A DNA stretch of 64,000 nt from Halobacillus salinus (GCF_004684905.1 NZ_SRJC01000001.1:1901001-1965000); one strand, 5' to 3'. Counted from the first letter of the stretch, positions 1 through 8,449 are shown. Notes: generated from the sequence alone by a model not told the origin. Numbers and translations are program-made.

Positions 1-34
1 ATAGACACTACCTATATATTCACTAAAACGGCAA

Positions 35-64
35 TAAAAAAACACCCCCAAGACCTGGGAGTGT
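35..64 (-). terminator. Rho-independent terminator after rsgI
   Basis: A hairpin with arms at 42-50 and 56-64 (one mismatch) is followed on the minus strand by seven T. It lies just beyond the rsgI stop and ends the sigI-rsgI operon. Confidence 0.85.
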
Positions 65-73
65 GAAATCACC

Positions 74-1291
74 TTAATGGTTGTTACCCTTATTACCTTT
101 TTCGTGACCTTTTTCTTTTCCCTCACCTTTTTTATCTTTTTCCGTTCGGGGCTTGTCTTTGTCATGCTGTTTGTCACGATTATGTTTGTTTTTTTCCTTG
201 CTTTTGCCTTTACCTTTGTCTTCATCATTGTTTTTAGGCTTAGATTTTTCTTTATTATTTTTGCTATCGTTTTGCTTGTGATTCTTATTGGATTTTTTCT
301 TTTCACCCTTTTCACGGGCATCCTCTTTATCTTTGGATGAGCTTTCAGACTGATTTTTCTTTTCTCGATTTGAATTGTCTTTCCACTCTTCCGACTTGCC
401 ATTCTCCAATTTGATATCCGGCTTAGTATCCCCGGACTTATGAATCCACTGGTTATCTGCATTAGAAGGAAGATTCGCAGGTTTTTGTTCTTCTATGTTA
501 TCTCGCGATTCGCTCTCTGATGTTTCAGATGATGGATCTTCCGTAGTGGACTGATCTGCAATGTTACCGGAGGAGTCTTCGTTGTAAAAAGATTGAATAA
601 TAGCTCGATCGTCCTCTTTCGGCACCTGCTCAGCATCTGTGGACTGATCCATATTTTCTGCATAAAGCTTATTAGCCGAAGCACCTGTTTTTTCTGCTTC
701 TTGTCGAATTCTATCTGGTATATCAAATGTTGCGATAGCGAGGTCTAGTTCTTCTGTAGATAAGTAAGATTCCAACTGATTGGATAAGTCACCCGGTTCT
801 CCAGACTTCACGTAACTGACACCTATTAAAACCTGGTTCTTTTCATTTACTAGTCCCTGCTCCTGACTCAATTGGATCAGTTGAAGCGTGACCTCGGAGG
901 CATCTTTCTTTTTCCACTTACTGAGTAATGGGATAAGCTTTTCTGCGTCTTCGTTCTGAGGGATGATCGAAATAACTTCCATATGGTCATTCAGTTCCAT
1001 CTTTACGCTAGGATTGATGTCTAAATTCACATAAGCATATGCCTGATTACTGCCGTACCATGAGAAAATCGGAAATGCTGTCAGCAAAAATATAAGAGCT
1101 GCCACAGCCATTTTCATCCTGTTATCCCGGACCATTTTACCAAAGAAGAACCGTTTCTCTGCAAGGGCTGTAAACTGCACCTCCATTCCTACTTCAGCAT
1201 TTTCCAGGCGCTCTGCACGGTGAAATTGACCATCATTTGTCATGACAATCATATAATTATTATTTTGTTCCATTACGATACCTTTTCTCAC
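74..1291 (-). CDS. rsgI: RsgI-type anti-sigma-I factor with long charged tail
   Basis: This is a membrane anti-sigma factor predicted to hold SigI inactive. The 405-residue protein starts with a cytoplasmic RsgI N-domain (about 1-58), has one membrane segment at about 60-80, and then the conserved extracytoplasmic stretch AYVNLDINPSVKMELND (about 86-102). From about residue 215 the rest is low-complexity, rich in Ser/Glu/Asp and then Lys/Glu/Asn repeats. The GTG start overlaps the sigI stop (GTGA) and is preceded by a GGGGGTGG ribosome site, so the two genes are translationally coupled. Bacilli often have a charged tail here, while clostridial RsgI proteins carry carbohydrate-binding domains. 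The signal sensed cannot be read from the sequence. Confidence 0.93.
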   Translation of the reverse strand: MRKGIVMEQNNNYMIVMTNDGQFHRAERLENAEVGMEVQFTALAEKRFFFGKMVRDNRMKMAVAALIFLLTAFPIFSWYGSNQAYAYVNLDINPSVKMELNDHMEVISIIPQNEDAEKLIPLLSKWKKKDASEVTLQLIQLSQEQGLVNEKNQVLIGVSYVKSGEPGDLSNQLESYLSTEELDLAIATFDIPDRIRQEAEKTGASANKLYAENMDQSTDAEQVPKEDDRAIIQSFYNEDSSGNIADQSTTEDPSSETSESESRDNIEEQKPANLPSNADNQWIHKSGDTKPDIKLENGKSEEWKDNSNREKKNQSESSSKDKEDAREKGEKKKSNKNHKQNDSKNNKEKSKPKNNDEDKGKGKSKEKNKHNRDKQHDKDKPRTEKDKKGEGKEKGHEKGNKGNNH

Positions 1292-2025
1292 AAACCCACC
1301 CCCTTCAGGTAGTCTTTGAGATATACGTAATCCCCATGAAAGATGAGTATTAGGGCAATAATGAATTTACGGTTTCGCTCCAGTGTCTTTTTGCTTACTT
1401 CTACACGGTCGACTAAATCTTTGATCGGCAGTCTGCCTTTACTAAGAACTTGCTCGCGTAGATCTTCATGCTCATAGACAACTCTCGCCACTTGGACTGC
1501 AGATTCTCTGGCATCTCTATGCTTTGGAGAGGAGTCTATCAAGTCTTCGAAAGAAAGCTTGAATTGCCCTAGTTGCTGCTTGAATTCACGAATCTCTTCC
1601 TGTCGATGCCACGATTCAGTTTCTAATTGGAAACGATCTTTCGCAGCTCTAACTTCAGAAGGGTTTTCCATCTGTTCTTCCTCGTAATACTCTTCATCTA
1701 AGGATGCGACAGTAGGATGTTTCTGTTCATTTCGTATATAATCGATTACTTTACGTTTGATAACCAAACGGGCAAACGATAAAAAGGAGCTTCCTTTGTC
1801 AACAGAATAGGCGTGAATCGCTTCATCAAATGCTAGTAAGCCAATACTGAATTCATCATCTTTTGTAGGGTCGATATATCTCTTACATACTTCAGAGACA
1901 CTCTTGGCGATAAAAGGTTGATATTGCTTTAAAATTTCGTTTCTAACGATGTCGTCTCCTCGTTTTGCTTGTTCAACTTGATCATCAAGGGAGGGACTCT
2001 TCTTAGAGAATAGATGTTTAATCAA
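1288..2025 (-). CDS. sigI: RNA polymerase sigma factor SigI
   Basis: Sigma-70-family factor of the SigI group, 245 residues, which in B. subtilis acts in heat and envelope stress. The region-2 core is visible as EFSIGLLAFDEAIHAYSVDK followed by FLSFARLVIKRKVIDYIRNE. The C-terminal half has the SigI-specific helix-turn-helix in place of an ordinary region 4. The start is TTG, seven bases after a GGAGGTG ribosome site; the ATG just upstream is in another frame. rsgI follows with a 4-base overlap. Members of this group usually autoregulate, and a weak sigma-I-like motif lies just upstream. Confidence 0.95.
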   Translation of the reverse strand: MIKHLFSKKSPSLDDQVEQAKRGDDIVRNEILKQYQPFIAKSVSEVCKRYIDPTKDDEFSIGLLAFDEAIHAYSVDKGSSFLSFARLVIKRKVIDYIRNEQKHPTVASLDEEYYEEEQMENPSEVRAAKDRFQLETESWHRQEEIREFKQQLGQFKLSFEDLIDSSPKHRDARESAVQVARVVYEHEDLREQVLSKGRLPIKDLVDRVEVSKKTLERNRKFIIALILIFHGDYVYLKDYLKGVGL

Positions 2026-2053
2026 CCTTCATCACCTCCAGCCATTAAATATT

Positions 2054-2080
2054 TTCGGTGGTTTCACGTCGTTTTTGGGT
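2054..2080 (-). promoter_or_regulatory. Possible sigma-I-type promoter of sigI-rsgI
   Basis: On the minus strand the motifs ACCCAA (2075-2080) and CGAA (2054-2057) are separated by 17 bases. They resemble the ACCCCC / CGAA pattern reported for SigI-dependent promoters and would give a leader of about 20 bases. The -35 match is incomplete, so this is tentative. Confidence 0.3.
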
Positions 2081-2149
2081 GTCTTAAACAAATATATTTC
2101 AATTGTATTACATTGTTGTTTCAGCCAAGCACTCTGAAGGGGGTGGTTT

Positions 2150-2326
2150 GTGAGCCTTGTACCGAACTATTGTACTGAAAAATGTAGCAAATGGTCTACC
2201 ACAGAGGAGTTACAATTTATTAAATATACATTTCAAAGATATAGACTTTCGTTCGATACAGCGACCATTCCATTCCAAATATGCCCCTCATTGTATACAA
2301 CAAGGACTTTAAAACTAAGTCTATAA
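2150..2326 (+). CDS. Small ORF, 58 aa, unknown
   Basis: I do not recognise this protein. It is a 58-codon reading frame starting with GTG, 4 bases after a strong ribosome site (AAGGGGGTGG), and divergent from sigI. The product begins MSLVPNYCTEKCSKWSTTEE, with a CxxxC pair near the N-terminus and a third Cys near residue 45. It is polar, with no membrane segment. It ends seven bases before a symmetrical terminator shared with the convergent protease gene, as expected for a real transcription unit. No convincing promoter is visible. It may be a genuine small gene or chance; the ribosome site and terminator position favour real. Confidence 0.45.
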   Translation: MSLVPNYCTEKCSKWSTTEELQFIKYTFQRYRLSFDTATIPFQICPSLYTTRTLKLSL

Positions 2327-2332
2327 GACCAC

Positions 2333-2367
2333 AAAAAGGTGCTCAGCATAAGCTGATGCACCTTTTT
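2333..2367. terminator. Bidirectional terminator
   Basis: An inverted repeat (AAAAAGGTGC-TCAGC / GCTGA-T-GCACCTTTTT) has A and T runs at both ends, so it can stop transcription from both sides. It overlaps the stop codon of the minus-strand protease gene. Confidence 0.85.
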
Positions 2368-3181
2368 ACTGTTGTTCATAATAGTAATCAATCGGCACAG
2401 CTAACCCTACACGACCTTCTGTCTCATCGTTAAGCGTAGCATAGACAACTCCAATCACTTCCCCATGTTCGTTAATGACAGGGCTGCCAGAATTCCCTTT
2501 ATAAATCGGCGCATCTAACATCAACACGGGGCCTTCCCAGCCAGTTAACTGGCGATAGCCAATGACGTTTCCTTGATTGGCTATGCCTGTGAACCTGAGC
2601 GGGTTACCTATGAAGAATATGTGCTCACCCGGTTCCGCATTCGTTTGTTCCGCGAGAGGTAGATGAGGTAGACCTTCTCCGTCCGTTTCTAATACTGCTA
2701 GATCAATTTCTGGATACTCTTCAACCACTTCAGCTTTATAAAGTCCATCATCAGGAAAGCCTACAGCAATCCTCTTTTCACCCTCTATGACATGGTGATT
2801 GGTGATGATTGTTCCTTCACTAGAAATAGAAAACCCAGTTCCTTTGCTTCGGCCAGCCTCTACAACAACAACCGATTTCTTATAAGAACTGATTTCATCA
2901 TCCGTGGAAAGCTTTGCAGATGTGACAAGAAAGTCAATGGCAGGAATACTGAACGTATTCGGCAACACCGCGATGACGTTTCCGACCATCATCGCGGCAA
3001 TCAGCCAAAAAATCCACCGAGGAAATGGTCTTTTTGTTTTTTGCTGTTCTTTTTCTATACGTGCTCTTTCTAGAGCCTTTCTCTTCTCTTCTTGAACCAA
3101 CTCATATAGTTCTTCTTCATCGATTTCTTCATATAAGTCTTTATCAATTATGTCTTGCTCATAATCTTTACGATCGCTCAA
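2366..3181 (-). CDS. Membrane-anchored HtrA-like serine protease without PDZ domain
   Basis: Trypsin-like serine protease of 271 residues. An acidic, helical cytoplasmic N-terminus (1-50) leads to one membrane segment (about 54-75). A chymotrypsin-fold domain outside the membrane carries the triad His130 (TNHHV), Asp160 (EIDLAV) and Ser231 (GNSGSP). All three residues are intact, so it should be active. It is shorter than HtrA/HtrB (about 450 aa) and has no PDZ domain. It lies 17 bases after the stop of the ABC exporter genes, so it may be co-transcribed with them. The substrate is unknown; envelope protein quality control is the reasonable guess. Confidence 0.88.
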   Translation of the reverse strand: MSDRKDYEQDIIDKDLYEEIDEEELYELVQEEKRKALERARIEKEQQKTKRPFPRWIFWLIAAMMVGNVIAVLPNTFSIPAIDFLVTSAKLSTDDEISSYKKSVVVVEAGRSKGTGFSISSEGTIITNHHVIEGEKRIAVGFPDDGLYKAEVVEEYPEIDLAVLETDGEGLPHLPLAEQTNAEPGEHIFFIGNPLRFTGIANQGNVIGYRQLTGWEGPVLMLDAPIYKGNSGSPVINEHGEVIGVVYATLNDETEGRVGLAVPIDYYYEQQ

Positions 3182-3198
3182 TGGCTGTCACCCCACGA

Positions 3199-5229
3199 TT
3201 ACACCACTACTTCATTCGAGGCCCCCTGCTGCATCTGATACATGTGGAAGTACTGCCCCTTATAATCAATGAGTTCCTGGTGTGTACCTTGTTCTACCAT
3301 TGTACCATGATTAAGCACAAAAATTTGGTCAGCCGTTTGTATGGTCGACAATCGGTGAGCGATGACAAGGGTAGTTCGACCTTTCTTGAGAACTTCTAAA
3401 GCCTGTTGGATCAGTTGTTCTGTTTCTGTATCGATATTCGCCGTCGCTTCATCCAAGATCAGTATGGAGGGATTGAAAGCCAATGCGCGGGCAAAGGATA
3501 TCAATTGACGTTCCCCCATCGATAAGGAGTCCCCTTTTTCTTTCAATGGAGAATCATACTTATCTGGTAGTTTTTCTATGAATCGATCTGCTCCGACAGC
3601 TTTCAATGCATCCATCGCCATTTCCCGGGAAATACGTTCATCATTCATCGTTACATTCGACAGAATTGTGCCAGTAAAGATGAACGGATCCTGAAGGACG
3701 ATCCCCATGTGACTTCTTACTTGCTGTCTGGACCAATTTCTTGTGGATTGACCGTCAATCGTAATTTCCCCTTTCTGGGGATCGTAAAAACGGAAAAGCA
3801 GATTCATGATAGAACTTTTCCCAGACCCAGTATGACCGACGAAAGCAGCGGTTTGACCGGGTTGGACGTCAAAGGAAATGTTCTTCAACACATAGTCATC
3901 CTTTTCGTACGCAAAGGATACGTCGTCAAAAGTAACATGACCTTCATATCGGGAAATTGCTTTATTCTCTACCGTTTCCCCTTTCTCATCCAATAGGTGG
4001 AATACTCGCCCTGCAGACACCCTCGCTTCCTCTAATTGTGGAAGTTGGTTTACGAGATCTGTTATCGGCTGGAACAATCGGTTCAAATAATCGACAAAGG
4101 CATAAAGCAATCCGACCGTGACGACACTCTCCATTCCGATTGACTGGGCACCGAAATACCAAAGCAAGGCGACAAATGCTATGTTCCGCATTACATTAAC
4201 TAAATTCCACGAAGTCAGCGCGCTCAACCGAATTAACTTACGTTGGAACGTGAAATGTGTTTTATTCAGTTTTTCAAATTGTTCAGACGTCTGCTTCTCC
4301 TGTCTGAACGCTTGAATGATTGACATTCCTTGTATTGCCTCATTTATATTTCCGTTCATATCGCTGACTGTGGACCGGACCACTCGGTTGTATTTTCCGC
4401 CCAGATGCTTATACACGCGCATCCAAACAAATAATACCGGGATAACAAGTGTGCAGAGTAACGCCAGCTTCACATCTAACAAGAACAATGCTACGTATAT
4501 GCCAAGCATGTAGAAGAAGCTCGTCACGAATGTTGCTAATACCTTCACATACAATTCACGAATCGCTTCTGTATCATTCGTAATTCGCGCCACTACTTTA
4601 CCAGCCGGTTGATTGACAAAATATTGGATCGGTAGTCGCTGAATATGTGCAAACAGATCGTTCCTCATCTTCTTGATAATTTGATTGGATGTCTTCTGTA
4701 GGGTGAAGGTATGGGCAAACTGAAATACGGAAGCAATCAATAACAGGGCAACATAAATCCCAAGTAGCCAGTAAATAGACGGAACTTCAGGTTTGAAAAA
4801 TTGATACAGTTGCCCGAGTGATAGTTCCTGTGCCTCTGCATTGATTGTTTCGGACGGAGCATTTATCGTCATTACACCGTCTTCAACGGACCTTGCTCCT
4901 GTAGTAGGTACTTGTTCCGGGACGAAATAGTATGTGCGGTTCACTTGTAAGATTGTCGCAGTACTTAAGGTATCATCTGTCTCTTCTAAGCGGTCCTCTC
5001 TTTTGTAATAGGCGCCCTGATACCCTACCGTGTAATCATCCCCATCCGCCACTTCATACCATTGGTTCTCAATTCCGACGATATGCTGGTCGATCAGCCG
5101 TTTGGCTATAAACGGACCGGTCAATTCGAGTGACACGGCAATCACTAGACATACTAATCCAATGAGAATGGATTTCTTAAAGCCTAAGGCATAATCTAAT
5201 AATCGGCGTTCCGTGGTTTTCGATTTCAT
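3199..5229 (-). CDS. bmrD: Heterodimeric ABC multidrug exporter, BmrD-type subunit
   Basis: Fused membrane-plus-ATPase half-transporter, 676 residues (B. subtilis BmrD is about 673). Six membrane helices are interrupted after the first by a roughly 90-residue extracytoplasmic insertion (about 50-140), a hallmark of BmrD. The nucleotide domain has Walker A GHTGSGKSS, a variant signature LSMGE, and a canonical Walker B plus glutamate (ILILDEA). The partner upstream (BmrC) has DD in place of DE, so this pair has one consensus and one degenerate ATP site. The start overlaps the bmrC stop (ATGA). Substrates are probably amphipathic drugs; the sequence does not identify them. Confidence 0.92.
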   Translation of the reverse strand: MKSKTTERRLLDYALGFKKSILIGLVCLVIAVSLELTGPFIAKRLIDQHIVGIENQWYEVADGDDYTVGYQGAYYKREDRLEETDDTLSTATILQVNRTYYFVPEQVPTTGARSVEDGVMTINAPSETINAEAQELSLGQLYQFFKPEVPSIYWLLGIYVALLLIASVFQFAHTFTLQKTSNQIIKKMRNDLFAHIQRLPIQYFVNQPAGKVVARITNDTEAIRELYVKVLATFVTSFFYMLGIYVALFLLDVKLALLCTLVIPVLFVWMRVYKHLGGKYNRVVRSTVSDMNGNINEAIQGMSIIQAFRQEKQTSEQFEKLNKTHFTFQRKLIRLSALTSWNLVNVMRNIAFVALLWYFGAQSIGMESVVTVGLLYAFVDYLNRLFQPITDLVNQLPQLEEARVSAGRVFHLLDEKGETVENKAISRYEGHVTFDDVSFAYEKDDYVLKNISFDVQPGQTAAFVGHTGSGKSSIMNLLFRFYDPQKGEITIDGQSTRNWSRQQVRSHMGIVLQDPFIFTGTILSNVTMNDERISREMAMDALKAVGADRFIEKLPDKYDSPLKEKGDSLSMGERQLISFARALAFNPSILILDEATANIDTETEQLIQQALEVLKKGRTTLVIAHRLSTIQTADQIFVLNHGTMVEQGTHQELIDYKGQYFHMYQMQQGASNEVVV

Positions 5230-6974
5230 CCCTTCACCTCCCCGTCTTCCAGTTGCTGATGTTCATATTGTGTTTGATACCAACCGCCCATTTTCACCAG
5301 TTGGTCATGTGTACCTTCCTCTTCGATTTTCCCTTCATTGAGTACAATGATGTGATCTGCATGAGTGACAGCGGAAAGACGGTGTGCAGCAATGAAGGTG
5401 GTTTTACCCTTTCTCACTTTGCGCAAATGTTGGATAATGGCTGCTTCTGTCTTACCGTCAACAGCTGACATAGCATCGTCCAGCAATAGAATTTCAGGGT
5501 CCATAATGAAAGCACGAGCTATGGCCACACGCTGCTTCTGACCTCCTGAAAGTGTCACACCGCTTTCTCCCACTTTCGTATCGAGGCCATTCGGCAGGTG
5601 CTTGATATCCTCCAAGAAATGAGCGAGCTTCAGCACTTCGTAAATCTCTTCATCCGTTGCATCTGCTTTACCGAACTGAATATTCTCACGAACTGTCTTT
5701 GAGAATAGAATCTGATCCTGAGGGACATACCCGATCCAGGACCTTGTCAGTTCCAGAGGAAGCTGGTCAATATCCACTCCGTTGATCGATACCGATCCAT
5801 TTCTGCCAGGATACTCTCGTAATAATTGCCTGAAAATCGTTGTTTTGCCTGCTCCTGTTTTACCTACCACCCCAATTGTCATTCCCCTTGAAACGCTTAG
5901 GGAGACCTTTTGTAGGCCATGGGTTTCTGCCGTTGGATACTGGAAGGTTGTATCATCAAACACGATTTCATCTGGTCGCTCCACTTGGAGTGGATTAACC
6001 GGGTCAAGAACATCTGCTTCGTATCCTAGCGTATCGTTGACACGATCCAACGATGCGTTGCCACGTTGCAATACGTTAATCAACTCTCCTACAGCAAACA
6101 TTGGCCAGATCAACATCCCTAAATACACATTGAAGGATACCATTTCACCAAGTGTAATAACGTTTTGGAAGACGAGAGCCGCTCCATATCCAAGTCCGAT
6201 TGTGTAAGACAACCCGACTAGAACCGTAATAGTAGGCTCAAACATAGCGTCCACTTTAGCCACTTCCACATTTTTGTCATATACATCGTGGGTCATTTTC
6301 TGGAAGCGACTTTCATCTCTTTCTTCTTGTACGAAGGCCCTTAGAACGCGCACGCCCCGAACAGACTCCAATACATTGTTATTCATTTCCCCGAAAGCTG
6401 TCTGCGCCTCTGTGAACCGTTTATGGATGACACCACCGTACTTGTTCATCGCAATCGCCATAATCGGTAAAGGAATCAACGCAGCTAGTGTCAGTTTCCA
6501 GCTGATTGTGACTCCCATAACGATGACAATCAATGTCATGAACACAGTGGAGTCCACTAGTGTAAGAATACCGAAGCCAGCTGTCATACTGATCGCTTTC
6601 AAATCATTCGTACTCTTGGCCATCAAGTCACCAGTGCGATTCTTCCCGAAAAATGTAGGTGTCATTTTCAAGAAGTGATTCATCAACCTCGACCTCATAG
6701 TGCGCTCCATCATCATCGCACCACTGAACAAAGTATAATCCCATAGGTAGGAGATGATATAACTTGCAATAAGTACGCCCCCGTACACCATCAGCAACTG
6801 CATCAAACGTTCCTGGGTCATCGTGTTGAATTGGATTTCATCAATCGCCATCCCGATTAATTGCGGGGGGATTAGATCAATCACACTAGCAATGATCAAA
6901 GCGATTACAGCAAAAGTGTAACGCTTCCAATATTGCTTGAAAAACCATCTTAATTTCACCAAAACCTGAAACAT
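5226..6974 (-). CDS. bmrC: Heterodimeric ABC multidrug exporter, BmrC-type subunit
   Basis: Half-transporter of 582 residues (B. subtilis BmrC is about 585). Six membrane helices are followed by an ATPase domain with Walker A GKTGAGKTT and signature LSGGQKQR. Walker B ends LLLDDAMSAVD, with Asp where the catalytic Glu normally sits, which is the known asymmetry of BmrC-type subunits. It is translated from ATG after AAGGAGGACGAAGG and couples to bmrD by a 4-base overlap. A long leader upstream (7008-7377) contains a small peptide ORF, two tandem terminators and a further short ORF, suggesting induction by ribosome-targeting drugs. Confidence 0.93.
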   Translation of the reverse strand: MFQVLVKLRWFFKQYWKRYTFAVIALIIASVIDLIPPQLIGMAIDEIQFNTMTQERLMQLLMVYGGVLIASYIISYLWDYTLFSGAMMMERTMRSRLMNHFLKMTPTFFGKNRTGDLMAKSTNDLKAISMTAGFGILTLVDSTVFMTLIVIVMGVTISWKLTLAALIPLPIMAIAMNKYGGVIHKRFTEAQTAFGEMNNNVLESVRGVRVLRAFVQEERDESRFQKMTHDVYDKNVEVAKVDAMFEPTITVLVGLSYTIGLGYGAALVFQNVITLGEMVSFNVYLGMLIWPMFAVGELINVLQRGNASLDRVNDTLGYEADVLDPVNPLQVERPDEIVFDDTTFQYPTAETHGLQKVSLSVSRGMTIGVVGKTGAGKTTIFRQLLREYPGRNGSVSINGVDIDQLPLELTRSWIGYVPQDQILFSKTVRENIQFGKADATDEEIYEVLKLAHFLEDIKHLPNGLDTKVGESGVTLSGGQKQRVAIARAFIMDPEILLLDDAMSAVDGKTEAAIIQHLRKVRKGKTTFIAAHRLSAVTHADHIIVLNEGKIEEEGTHDQLVKMGGWYQTQYEHQQLEDGEVKG

Positions 6975-7007
6975 TCCTTCGTCCTCCTTCTACATCCTCT
7001 TATACTG

Positions 7008-7064
7008 CTAGCCGCTTTCTTTCCAATCATCGTTCCATTCATTTCGCAACACCTTTTTGCTCAT
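7008..7064 (-). CDS. Possible 18-residue peptide upstream of bmrC
   Basis: A short frame MSKKVLRNEWNDDWKESG follows a good AGGAGGG ribosome site (spacing 9) and ends 33 bases before the bmrC start. It lies downstream of the two attenuator terminators, so it would be translated only on read-through transcripts. It may couple ribosome loading to bmrC. I do not recognise it. Confidence 0.4.
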   Translation of the reverse strand: MSKKVLRNEWNDDWKESG

Positions 7065-7147
7065 AATGCTAAACCCTCCTATACATAATTTATGAAAAGC
7101 AGTAAAACTGCTGATCAACAGTAGAAAAGTACAGTTTGTGTTTCAAA

Positions 7148-7180
7148 CAAAAAAGAGCATACGCCTCTAGCGCATGCTCT
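7148..7180 (-). terminator. Second attenuator terminator before bmrC
   Basis: An 11-bp stem with one G-U pair (arms 7155-7165 and 7170-7180) is followed on the minus strand by a run of T. It lies 7 bases beyond the first terminator in the same leader, so transcripts must pass both to reach bmrCD. Confidence 0.85.
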
Positions 7181-7186
7181 AACACA

Positions 7187-7216
7187 CAAAAAAGGACACG
7201 TATAAACGTGGCCTTT
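7187..7216 (-). terminator. First attenuator terminator before bmrC
   Basis: The minus-strand hairpin GGCCACGT / ACGTGTCC (7194-7213) is followed by seven T. Its left arm GGCCACG (7207-7213) is also complementary to CGTGGCT inside the leader peptide frame (7268-7274), so an antiterminator pairing is available. Confidence 0.82.
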
Positions 7217-7252
7217 GTACTGATCATTCCATTCCATAACGACCTTGTAGAA

Positions 7253-7318
7253 TTACAAGTATCGTTCAGCCACGACTCGTATGAAATTTTCTTTTTGGAA
7301 GAAATGTTTCTTTTTCAT
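7253..7318 (-). CDS. 21-residue leader peptide of the bmrCD attenuator
   Basis: Short frame starting MKKKHFFQKENF and ending AERYL. ATG follows AAAGGAGGTCACGACA, a near-perfect ribosome site, and a sigma-A promoter lies about 35 bases upstream. Two tandem terminators follow at once. Codons 15-17 (Val-Val-Ala) contain CGTGGCT, complementary to the left arm of the first terminator. A moving ribosome would mask this and allow termination; a ribosome stalled earlier would leave it free and permit read-through. In B. subtilis, bmrCD is likewise controlled through a leader peptide (BmrB); this peptide need not be homologous. Confidence 0.75.
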   Translation of the reverse strand: MKKKHFFQKENFIRVVAERYL

Positions 7319-7348
7319 TGTCGTGACCTCCTTTGTACATGATTATAT

Positions 7349-7377
7349 ATTATATAGTTTTCAAAATTTTTAATCAA
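7349..7377 (-). promoter_or_regulatory. Sigma-A promoter of the bmrCD leader
   Basis: On the minus strand TTGATT (7372-7377) and TATAAT (7349-7354) are separated by exactly 17 bases. Transcription would begin near 7342, about 25 bases before the leader-peptide start. Confidence 0.82.
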
Positions 7378-7408
7378 GTGTTTATCGGATTTTTCCGAAA
7401 TAGCCTTC

Positions 7409-8416
7409 CTAGCTCCAATCTTTTCCTAGCAGAATCACTGCAACTAAAATAAGAATAATAACCGCGATGAAAGTAATCGACAACGGCCTCGAGACGTTGG
7501 CTCTCTTTACTTCCTCCCACCTGACAGGACGTATCCCACTTATGGAGAATATAGATGCGGCCGCAAGTAGGATCGACATAACGTTCACGGTAACGAGTAA
7601 TAATGCTCCATATGCAAGCCCAAAATCCGCATTACCGATAGACATCCCCATCGCAACAGAAGGTGGCAATAAAGCGACGGCTACCATCACACCAACCAAA
7701 TTTCCCGATAAACGGTTTAAAAAGGCTAGTGCTCCAGCTGCCCCTGAGGCAATCCCTAGGAATATGTCCACGACTGTCACCTTCGTTCGGTCCAAATACT
7801 GGTCTGTATCGGTTCCCATATCGAAAAAATAGCCGAATAATATAGAAATGATCAGAACAATAGCTATTCCATATAAAGAAGTTACGATGGACTTTCCCAA
7901 CATCTTATAATCCCCAAGTATAGATGAGAATGCAATCGCAATCACCGGTCCAATCATCGGAGCAATCACCATCGCTCCAATGACAACCGCTTCACTATCC
8001 TTTAAGAACCCGACAGTCGCCACAATTGCAGATAACAATATTAACAATGAATAATTCCATGATATTAGCGAGTTCTTCTCTACCGCATTCAATAGTTCGT
8101 GCCTGCTTGCGCGCTTCAACCTCGCTTCTTCTGATTCTTTATCTTCCTCTTTAGAATCTTCATGTAAGGTTTTCTTAGATAAGTACGTTTGGACTGGGAA
8201 TAATAGAGTCTCGAACCCTTCCACTACATTAGATACTCCCTCTAAATAGTTCAGGATCTCTTCCACTTCACTCGTCTTCACTAATATGCGGACAAGCATA
8301 CGTTCTTCTGACTCACTCGATGTCCAGTAAGACTGATGTTCGAACTCTTGCAGTTTTTCATTTATGGAATCAAAGTGATGGTCTGGGATGTACACTTCGA
8401 TCAATTGCAAGTTCAA
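7409..8416 (-). CDS. DUF389 / TIGR00341 family membrane protein
   Basis: Uncharacterised hydrophobic protein, 335 residues. The cytoplasmic N-terminal domain (about 1-75, alternating strands and helices) begins LQLIEVYIPDHHFDSINEKL. A charged linker (about 80-105) is followed by roughly six membrane segments. The typical DUF389 glycine/proline-rich core DSEAVVIGAMVIAPMIGP is present. The start is TTG with a GGGAGG ribosome site. The gene stands alone between the bmrCD leader and the divergent ger operon. Function is unknown for the family, though transport or sensing is often suggested. Only a weak hairpin follows its stop, so read-through into the bmr leader is possible. Confidence 0.85.
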   Translation of the reverse strand: MNLQLIEVYIPDHHFDSINEKLQEFEHQSYWTSSESEERMLVRILVKTSEVEEILNYLEGVSNVVEGFETLLFPVQTYLSKKTLHEDSKEEDKESEEARLKRASRHELLNAVEKNSLISWNYSLLILLSAIVATVGFLKDSEAVVIGAMVIAPMIGPVIAIAFSSILGDYKMLGKSIVTSLYGIAIVLIISILFGYFFDMGTDTDQYLDRTKVTVVDIFLGIASGAAGALAFLNRLSGNLVGVMVAVALLPPSVAMGMSIGNADFGLAYGALLLVTVNVMSILLAAASIFSISGIRPVRWEEVKRANVSRPLSITFIAVIILILVAVILLGKDWS

Positions 8417-8449
8417 TTCAATGTCCTCCCTTCTAAGATCGCTTGTTTA

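Noticed and set aside
77..340. Plus-strand ORF rich in Phe/Val opposite rsgI
   Set aside because: It is the complement of the Lys/Glu/Asn-rich tail of RsgI; it has no ribosome site and its hydrophobic look is a by-product.
197..420. Tandem DNA repeat in the rsgI 3' part
   Set aside because: The repetition is at the amino-acid composition level (Lys/Glu/Asn); I see no regular DNA unit.
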